DNA of 9,183 nucleotides, from NCBI GenBank assembly GCA_030633185.1, contig DAOVTG010000087.1:1-9183 (forward strand). Reading direction: 5' to 3'. Below are positions 4,377 through 9,183 of this stretch, piece by piece (position 1 is the stretch's first letter; every line of letters begins with the position of its first letter). Source of the DNA: Deltaproteobacteria bacterium. GTDB lineage: Bacteria; Desulfobacterota; Anaeroferrophillalia; Anaeroferrophillales; Tharpellaceae. Both the position numbers and the translations under genes were made by a program. Under the pieces are notes generated by a model, which was not told the origin of the DNA, made no database searches, and saw only the letters and a list, made by a program, of their open reading frames with translations.

Positions 4377-6439
4377 TTGAAAAAAAGAGAACTCTTCGTT
4401 TCCTTCTGCCAGCGATAGTTATCGGATTGTTGGCGGGTTTGTTTCTATTGTTGCCGCTGATCCCTCAACCGGGATTGAAAGATCGTTTGATAAGCGAATT
4501 TTCACAAGCTTTGCAGCAGCCTTGTCAGGTGGAGAAAGTCGGTTTTAAACTCCTGCCCCGCCCCGCTATCGAAGTGCGGGGCTTTGCTTGCAGCACGCCT
4601 GGGATTAATCTCAAAGCCCGCTCCTTAGACCTTGATTTTTCGATTATATCGCTGCTTTCTCTCTCTCCCCGGATCGACGGTATCCATTTGCGGGGGGTGT
4701 TGGTGGAGCTTTCTTTTACCTCATTGTTTCCGAAGGATGTGGTCGGTACGGAGGTTTTTCACCTTTTCCCGGGGCGCTTGAAAAGTATTGTCAAGGGTAA
4801 AGCTCAAAGTCCGATCCTTCTTTCTCTGCATGATGCCATTTGTGTCGTCAGTAAAGTTCCCGGTCTTAATAAGCCTCTACTCTTTACCGGCCTTGAGGGT
4901 GAATGGTGTTGCCAACCTAAAAATCAAAGTGAAAGCCTCGAATTGACCGGAGCGCTTAATGGTGGACAGGGTCGTCTCCAGGTGACCTGGTATAAGGTTG
5001 ACGAGGTGGTTGCACCGGAAAGCGGTTCAACGGATGTGGATAGCGGTGATCGTTTAGAGATTAGCGGTCGTTTAAGGGGGGTCTCTCTGGCTGAATCCGG
5101 AACCGCTTTGTGGGGTTCTTCGTTCAAGAGCCGCTGGCGGGCCGATTTCGAAAAAGGTGACCTGGATTTTGACATCAATGGTAATCCCGGGGATGGATTA
5201 CGTTTCAGCGGCCGGATAGCGGTTGCAGATCACCATCTTTCTCGTTATGAGATAAGCCGAGATTCAGTTCAGCTCTGGTCGCAGGGTGCTTTGAAAGCAA
5301 GCCTTTCAGGTTTTTTTCAGCCTCGCAAAGGTTACCTCAATATTAAAAATGCAGCTTTTGAATATCCCGGCATTGCTACTCTTTTTTCCCGAGGTCTGGT
5401 ACATTTTCGCAAACCTTTTTTTGTCGATCTCGTAAACCATCTCAAGGTTGATGATCTGGGTCAAACAATTGGGCGCTGTCCGTTCCTGGATTTGCCCGGT
5501 TATTATTGTGAAGGAGGCCTTGAGGGGGATCTTAAGCTGATCGGTAATCCTTTAAACGCCCCGGTTTTGAAGGTCGAACTAAGCTCCGAAAAAATTGTTT
5601 TGCGGGTTTCGGAACCGCTATCGGTAAATCGGACTCCAATCTTAGAGGTTGATTCACACAACCCTCAACTCAACCCTGAAAGCGGGGAGAGTATGACTTC
5701 TAAGTCGGTGCCGGATAGTCGATCGCGATTGTCTGATTATCAGGATATGAGCGTAAACTTTTTGCAGTCACTGGCAAAATGGGAGTGGATTGTTAAAAGT
5801 GATTTTCGGATTGGTTTATTGGAACTGCCTGATCTGCAACTTGTCGAGCTCTCTTTTCTGGCCGAAAAAAACCTGGTTCAACTTGAAATCGAACGTCTGG
5901 CCGCGCGTTTTGGCAAACAGGGGCAAGTTCGGCTCTCCCTGATTCTTGATGATTTTTTGCACGGGCCCCGCTGGCAGGCCTCCCTCGTCGTTGAAAAGTT
6001 TGATCTCAAGCCTTTCAACAAAACTTTGTCACTGACCGGGATACTTGATCTTTCCCTGGTTGGCGGAGGCTGGCTGGGCTCAGGCCCGGAGCGCGGTGAA
6101 GAACTTGTTTTTGACGGAAAGTGGCAATTACTACAGGGCAGTTTTGCCGGACAGCCATTGTTTACGGCCTTTAACCGTTTTCTTGAGCAGGATGGGCTTT
6201 CGTATATGAGTCCGGGTTTTTCCGGTTTTTCCGGTAAATTTGCCTTACGTGATAGGATTTTGCGTCTTGATGGTCTGGACATTCGTTCGTCCGGAAGGCA
6301 ACTGAAGGCCAAAGGTCGTTTTTTTAGGGGAGATGAGCGGCTCTATTTTCGCGGTAGCTTTAGTGAAAAAGGGTCTCTTCTACGGTCATTTAGTCTTAAA
6401 GGGGATCTCCAAGAACCTCTTTTTACAGCGGTTCATTAA
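4373..6439 (+). CDS. Large AsmA/GspN-like envelope protein
   Basis: This 688-residue protein has one N-terminal membrane segment (about 9-30, after the basic MVEKKRTLR) and then a long beta-rich periplasmic region. AsmA-like features include the opening LKDRLISEFSQALQQPCQVEKVGFKLLPRPAIEVRGF (35-71). The C-terminal part (about 545-680) alternates strands such as GKWQLLQGSFAGQPLFTAFNRFL and GFSGKFALRDRILRLDGLDIRSSGRQLKAKGRF, as in AsmA C-terminal domains. A polar, serine-rich linker lies at about 426-458, and a CPFLDLPGYYC cysteine pair at about 369-379. AsmA-family proteins are linked to lipid transport or outer-membrane assembly, and GspN of some type II secretion loci is related. ATG 4373 is preferred because it is in the restored mdh overlap; in-frame GTG 4358 lies inside the element. 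Exact subfamily is unclear. Confidence 0.82.
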   Translation: MVEKKRTLRFLLPAIVIGLLAGLFLLLPLIPQPGLKDRLISEFSQALQQPCQVEKVGFKLLPRPAIEVRGFACSTPGINLKARSLDLDFSIISLLSLSPRIDGIHLRGVLVELSFTSLFPKDVVGTEVFHLFPGRLKSIVKGKAQSPILLSLHDAICVVSKVPGLNKPLLFTGLEGEWCCQPKNQSESLELTGALNGGQGRLQVTWYKVDEVVAPESGSTDVDSGDRLEISGRLRGVSLAESGTALWGSSFKSRWRADFEKGDLDFDINGNPGDGLRFSGRIAVADHHLSRYEISRDSVQLWSQGALKASLSGFFQPRKGYLNIKNAAFEYPGIATLFSRGLVHFRKPFFVDLVNHLKVDDLGQTIGRCPFLDLPGYYCEGGLEGDLKLIGNPLNAPVLKVELSSEKIVLRVSEPLSVNRTPILEVDSHNPQLNPESGESMTSKSVPDSRSRLSDYQDMSVNFLQSLAKWEWIVKSDFRIGLLELPDLQLVELSFLAEKNLVQLEIERLAARFGKQGQVRLSLILDDFLHGPRWQASLVVEKFDLKPFNKTLSLTGILDLSLVGGGWLGSGPERGEELVFDGKWQLLQGSFAGQPLFTAFNRFLEQDGLSYMSPGFSGFSGKFALRDRILRLDGLDIRSSGRQLKAKGRFFRGDERLYFRGSFSEKGSLLRSFSLKGDLQEPLFTAVH

Positions 6440-6446
6440 TCTTTAG

Positions 6447-6451
6447 TAAGG
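6447..6451 (+). promoter_or_regulatory. Ribosome binding site for the PilM-PilN fusion gene
   Basis: TAAGG lies seven bases before GTG 6459, the chosen start. GTG 6462 directly after it is also possible, ten bases from the site. The site is eight bases past the stop of the AsmA-like gene. Confidence 0.6.
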
Positions 6452-6458
6452 CAATAGT

Positions 6459-7919
6459 GTGGTGCGTAAGCTTTTATCTCTCTGTCGTTTTGGTGAAGAG
6501 TATCACGCCCTGAAGGTTGAGAGGCAGGGTGATGCCCTGGTTCCTCTCGGATCTTTGCTTGAGGTGACTCCCGAAAGCCTGCCGGAGCTTTGCCGCTGGG
6601 CCGACGAGATTTATTTCGGCGGATCCTTTCCCACGGCTCTCTACGTTTGGGACGAACTGCCCAAGGTGGGTAAAAAATATCTTCCCGCCCTGGTTGACAA
6701 AAGTGTTCAGGCCAAGTTCGGCAGCCAGGTTGTCGTGGCCACCGGATTCTATAGAGGGGTGCCGGTTGAAGAGGTCGACCGCGAGCGTACCCCCGTGATT
6801 GCGATTCCCCATCAAGAGCTGCAGCCGGTCTGGCGGGAGCTTCTTCCCTTTAAAACAAAAGTTAAGCGGATTACTTCGCTTCCCGCTGGTTTAGCTAACC
6901 TTGCGGCCACCTTGATGCAGGCTTCGAGTTCATTCCTGGTGGCCTGGGTCGGTCGGCGTACGACCGAGATTGTTGTAGTTTCGCCCGAAGGGCTGGTCAA
7001 GATCGCCCGTTCCGTGCCGATTGGTCTTAATGACGGGGGCGGTTCTGATGGTTTTGAGATCGAGCGTTTTATTGTCGATCTCGGTCGCGAGATCGCCACG
7101 ACCCAGACCTTTTTTAAGCAGGAGTTTCGCCAGGCCGCCCCGACCGAGCTACTTTTGCTGGCCGGATCGGCGGTTATTCAGGGCTTAGAGCGTTTTCCCT
7201 TAAATGTTGTTGGTTTGACAGTCAGGATGCCGGAGAGTTCACCTTTTGGCGCTCTCGATCCGACTCAAATTGGTTCTCTGGCCCATCTGCTCGGGTTTTT
7301 TAAGGTTGCTGAAGAATTTAATTTCCTGCCGTCGGAACTGGTTGCCGGGCGCCGTTCGAAACGATTCTACACGTTGGCTTATGGGGTTCTGGTGGTCGCT
7401 CTCATCGGGGCCGGTGGCTGGCTTTTTCTCCAGGAGATGGAAAAACGTCAACTTATGCAAACCTATAAGCAAAATTTTCGGATCTACAATGAGACCAGAG
7501 AGAGGGTTTTGGCTTTACAGATGGATGTTAAAAGCTTAAGGCCGCTGAAGGGCTGGGAGAAGTATTACAATGAGGTCTACCGGCTGCGGCCGCGCTGGAA
7601 TATGCTGGTCTCAGAGCTTGCCTCGAAAGTTGTCGAGGAGATTGTTTTAGATGATTTTCTGATTCAGCCCGACAAAAAAAAACGAGTCTCGGGAGTTTGG
7701 CTCAGTTCGATAAGCGGTAAGGTTAAAGCTTTGGACTGGCAGTCCGGCCTTGAGATATTACGTTTTTTCGGCAGTGAACTTGAAGCCTCATCCTGTTTTG
7801 TGGTCAGGAATTTAAGCTACGTGCCGAAAGCCTTAAGTGCCCCTGGAGCGCGGACTTTCAGCTTTAAAATGGAAATTGAAGTAAAAACTGAAGCGGAGCT
7901 TGAACAGCATGAAGTTTAG
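6459..7919 (+). CDS. PilM-PilN fusion protein (GspL-like assembly-platform subunit)
   Basis: This 486-residue protein joins two normally separate pilus proteins. Residues 1-285 resemble the actin-like cytoplasmic PilM/GspL domain, with FLVAWVGRRTTEIVVVSPEGLVKIARSVPIG (159-189) and the helix-strand pattern IERFIVDLGREIATTQTFFKQ...ELLLLAGSAVIQGLERF (201-246). Next comes EFNFLPSELVAGRRSKRF (286-303), like the INLLP start of PilN. One membrane segment (about 305-324), a coiled-coil-prone stretch (325-360) and a periplasmic ferredoxin-like region (about 375-478) complete it. In type IV pili and type II secretion these parts link the cytoplasmic motor ATPase to PilO/PilP or GspM/GspC. The actin-fold nucleotide motifs look weak, so ATP binding is doubtful. 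The layout equals that of GspL. The next gene overlaps it by 11 bases. Confidence 0.82.
   Translation: MVRKLLSLCRFGEEYHALKVERQGDALVPLGSLLEVTPESLPELCRWADEIYFGGSFPTALYVWDELPKVGKKYLPALVDKSVQAKFGSQVVVATGFYRGVPVEEVDRERTPVIAIPHQELQPVWRELLPFKTKVKRITSLPAGLANLAATLMQASSSFLVAWVGRRTTEIVVVSPEGLVKIARSVPIGLNDGGGSDGFEIERFIVDLGREIATTQTFFKQEFRQAAPTELLLLAGSAVIQGLERFPLNVVGLTVRMPESSPFGALDPTQIGSLAHLLGFFKVAEEFNFLPSELVAGRRSKRFYTLAYGVLVVALIGAGGWLFLQEMEKRQLMQTYKQNFRIYNETRERVLALQMDVKSLRPLKGWEKYYNEVYRLRPRWNMLVSELASKVVEEIVLDDFLIQPDKKKRVSGVWLSSISGKVKALDWQSGLEILRFFGSELEASSCFVVRNLSYVPKALSAPGARTFSFKMEIEVKTEAELEQHEV
7895..7898 (+). promoter_or_regulatory. Ribosome binding site deciding the PilO-like start
   Basis: GGAG lies ten bases before ATG 7909, inside the end of the PilMN gene. 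The in-frame TTG 7900 is only one base from it, too close for initiation, so ATG 7909 is preferred. Confidence 0.6.
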
Positions 7920-8475
7920 ATTGATTATTATGCTGCTGGGGCTCCTTGTTATTGTCCAGATTTTGCTGCTGGGTCGGGGCCTCAAGGCTGATATCAGACT
8001 GGTCAAAGCCGAGATTGCAAATCTTGAATCGTCCTGTCGACAGATGCGTCTTACCAAACAGCGTTTAGAGAAAGAACTAATCCACTATCGTCATATTATC
8101 ACGACAATTCCCCCTTCGGTACTGATGGGTTTTGAAGATCCGGAAGCAGTTTTTGCCGCGTTTCTTGATTTCCTTCATTCGGAAGCCCTGGCCCGGGTTG
8201 AGGCTCAGGTGGTTATGCGCCGACAGCTCCAATTTGTTAAACAACCGGTGCCTTTAAGGGCCAGTGATTTCAATTTTCGTTTTACCTTTGCAACGGTTGC
8301 CGAAGCTGAGATCTTTTTGGACTATCTTTTGATGCAGCCGATTTATCCGTTACGGGTTAACCGCTTGAAATTAAGTTCCGGCCAGGGTCGGGGAAGGGTT
8401 GCCGGGGAGCTTTTTGTAACCTTGATGATTCCCGATAAACTTTTACTGACCAGCCGCCTTACCGGAGAAGAGTAG
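7909..8475 (+). CDS. PilO/GspM-like inner-membrane alignment protein
   Basis: This 188-residue bitopic protein has a membrane segment at about 4-24 (RLIIMLLGLLVIVQILLLG), then a charged coiled coil (about 28-65, LVKAEIANLESSCRQM...KQRLEKEL). A small periplasmic alpha/beta domain follows (about 75-180), as in PilO and GspM. The family pairs with PilN or GspL through the coiled coil and ferredoxin-like domain to form the inner-membrane platform. Its sequence is poorly conserved in general, so the call rests on architecture and gene order: PilMN fusion before it, PilP/GspC-like after it. It overlaps the upstream gene by 11 bases (stop-start coupling). GspM versus PilO cannot be settled from sequence alone. 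Confidence 0.75.
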   Translation: MKFRLIIMLLGLLVIVQILLLGRGLKADIRLVKAEIANLESSCRQMRLTKQRLEKELIHYRHIITTIPPSVLMGFEDPEAVFAAFLDFLHSEALARVEAQVVMRRQLQFVKQPVPLRASDFNFRFTFATVAEAEIFLDYLLMQPIYPLRVNRLKLSSGQGRGRVAGELFVTLMIPDKLLLTSRLTGEE

Positions 8476-8476
8476 G

Positions 8477-9136
8477 ATGCGCCAGGGACTTTCATTGCCT
8501 TTTCTAATGCTTGCTGGAGTGGCAATCGTGTTACTTGTTTTGGTTAATTCCTACCTGATCAGGCCTCGTCTGAGCCTGAAACTGGAAGCCCCGGAACCGT
8601 TGCCGAGTATCGGCCGGATGCCGTCACCGCCGCCCGGTCGGCAGGTGGAGACCACCATGAACCTGATCAAAAAGATGGCGGCTGAAAAGAGTGAGACAAA
8701 AGAGGCTTTTGTGCCTCGGCAGGTTTTGCGTAACCCTTTTTTTGACTCAGCTCTGTTGCTTGAAAAAAAAGAGCGTGAGACTACCATGCGGGAAAGTTAT
8801 GAAGAAGATACGGAAGAGTTTTTACCTCAAGTACAGATGGTGATGATCGGCGAATATCAAAAGAGCGCTCTGCTTGATGGTGTGTTGGTGGCGGAAGGTG
8901 ATATGTTTAAGGGCTATTGTATCGATCGTATAACTGAGGAAGGGGTTTGCTTGCAAGGTTTGGGAAAAACTGTTATGCTACCGCTCGGGGTTTATACAAC
9001 AGCAGCTTTGCGAACTCCCGCCGAAAAGAGAGAAACTGCAAAAAAGAGTGAGATCCCGGCTCCGGTAAAACAGAAAGCCGTTCTTAGTGAGCTCTTGCGG
9101 CGTCTTGAGCCGCTGCTGGAGCAGGAGGGGAAATAG
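8477..9136 (+). CDS. PilP/GspC-like inner-membrane protein with HR-type domain
   Basis: This 219-residue protein is anchored by one membrane segment (about 7-28), followed by a proline-rich linker (39-54). RNPF (85-88), common just before PilP and GspC HR domains, comes next, then an acidic spacer (97-115). A compact beta domain follows (about 117-170: PQVQMVMIGEYQKSALLDG, then VLVAEGDMFKGYCIDRITEEGVCLQGLGKTVMLPL). It follows the HR-domain pattern in which a product is altered, a tag of the form V.EGD...G..V..I appears, and the fold closes with a GK turn. In the family this domain binds the N-terminal domains of the secretin. PilP is usually a lipoprotein; this one has a membrane anchor as in GspC. 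A basic-to-acidic helical tail (183-219) extends beyond the domain. GGAGAAG lies six bases before ATG 8477, one base after the previous stop. Confidence 0.77.
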   Translation: MRQGLSLPFLMLAGVAIVLLVLVNSYLIRPRLSLKLEAPEPLPSIGRMPSPPPGRQVETTMNLIKKMAAEKSETKEAFVPRQVLRNPFFDSALLLEKKERETTMRESYEEDTEEFLPQVQMVMIGEYQKSALLDGVLVAEGDMFKGYCIDRITEEGVCLQGLGKTVMLPLGVYTTAALRTPAEKRETAKKSEIPAPVKQKAVLSELLRRLEPLLEQEGK

Positions 9137-9148
9137 TGAAGAATGATG

Positions 9149-9156
9149 AGAGGTGA
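9149..9156 (+). promoter_or_regulatory. Strong ribosome binding site before a TTG start
   Basis: AGAGGTGA is the best Shine-Dalgarno match in the window. It lies five bases before TTG 9162, whose frame stays open to the window end. The nearby ATG 9143 precedes this site and its frame closes after nine codons. Confidence 0.55.
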
Positions 9157-9161
9157 AGATA

Positions 9162-9183
9162 TTGATATCTAAACATTTATTTG
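9162..9183 (+). CDS. Start of a further gene, cut by window end (secretin expected)
   Basis: From TTG 9162 the frame reads M-I-S-K-H-L-F and runs off the window. A short basic then hydrophobic start fits a signal peptide. The strong AGAGGTGA site five bases upstream supports a real start. In type IV pilus loci (pilMNOPQ) and in type II secretion loci where gspC precedes gspD, the gene after the PilP/GspC protein is the outer-membrane secretin, so that is the expectation. Seven codons cannot prove it. Confidence 0.4.

Noticed and set aside
6208..6238. Short internal repeat tccggtttt in the AsmA-like gene
   Set aside because: It encodes PGFSGFSGKF in a normal beta-rich region. Two to three imperfect units do not stand out from codon-level chance.
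5878..6312. Minus-strand open frame of 144 codons inside the AsmA-like gene
   Set aside because: It lies wholly antisense to a gene with coherent domain structure. Its product is Ser/Arg/Pro-rich, as expected from the reverse of Leu/Gly-rich codons, with no recognisable motif.
6474..6815. Minus-strand open frame of 113 codons inside the PilM-PilN fusion gene
   Set aside because: Antisense shadow with no motif. The + strand frame here has clear PilM-like features and gene-order support.
9143..9172. ATG 9143 as start of the next gene
   Set aside because: The frame (MMRGEDIDI) closes after nine codons, while the strong ribosome site lies downstream of it and points to TTG 9162.

Overview
The window is one uninterrupted run of co-directional (+ strand) genes from a Gram-negative bacterium. 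The host is inferred, not shown, to be a deltaproteobacterium (Desulfobacterota/Desulfuromonadota type). The reasons are a complete outer-membrane lipid-transport set with mlaA and mlaC inside the same operon, a PilM-PilN fusion followed by PilO-like and PilP/GspC-like genes, and a family of long hairpin repeats between genes. No rRNA, tRNA, CRISPR array, transposase or phage gene was seen.

Region 1 (1-94) is the right-hand part of a structured intergenic repeat (copy 1); its left half lies outside the window. Region 2 (115-2785) is an Mla operon: mlaF (ABC ATPase), mlaD (MCE protein), mlaA (outer-membrane component) and mlaC (periplasmic carrier). The permease mlaE is expected just upstream of the window, and no mlaB-type STAS gene is visible. 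Region 3 (2778-4196) holds a stand-alone, apparently degenerate cyclic-nucleotide-binding-fold protein overlapping mlaC, then a complete LDH-like malate dehydrogenase.

Region 4 (about 4194-4365) is a full copy (copy 2) of the same repeat. It has a perfect 20-bp inverted repeat around a 28-nt centre, an outer imperfect stem, and a 14-bp direct repeat (tcaaaatctgatgg) at its two borders. Collapsing that direct repeat recreates a TGATG stop/start overlap between mdh and the next gene, so the element very probably inserted into a tightly coupled gene junction. This is the most informative structure in the window.

Region 5 (4373-9183) is an envelope-machine operon: a large AsmA/GspN-like membrane-anchored protein, a PilM-PilN (GspL-like) fusion, a PilO/GspM-like protein, a PilP/GspC-like protein, and the probable first seven codons of another gene starting at a TTG. 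In related type IV pilus and type II secretion loci the next gene is the secretin (PilQ/GspD). Together these would form the inner-membrane assembly platform that links a cytoplasmic motor to an outer-membrane secretin.

Most genes are separated by under 50 bp or overlap (mlaC/cNMP-fold gene by 8 bp; PilMN/PilO by 11 bp). The only large gap is at copy 2. No convincing internal promoter or rho-independent terminator was found.
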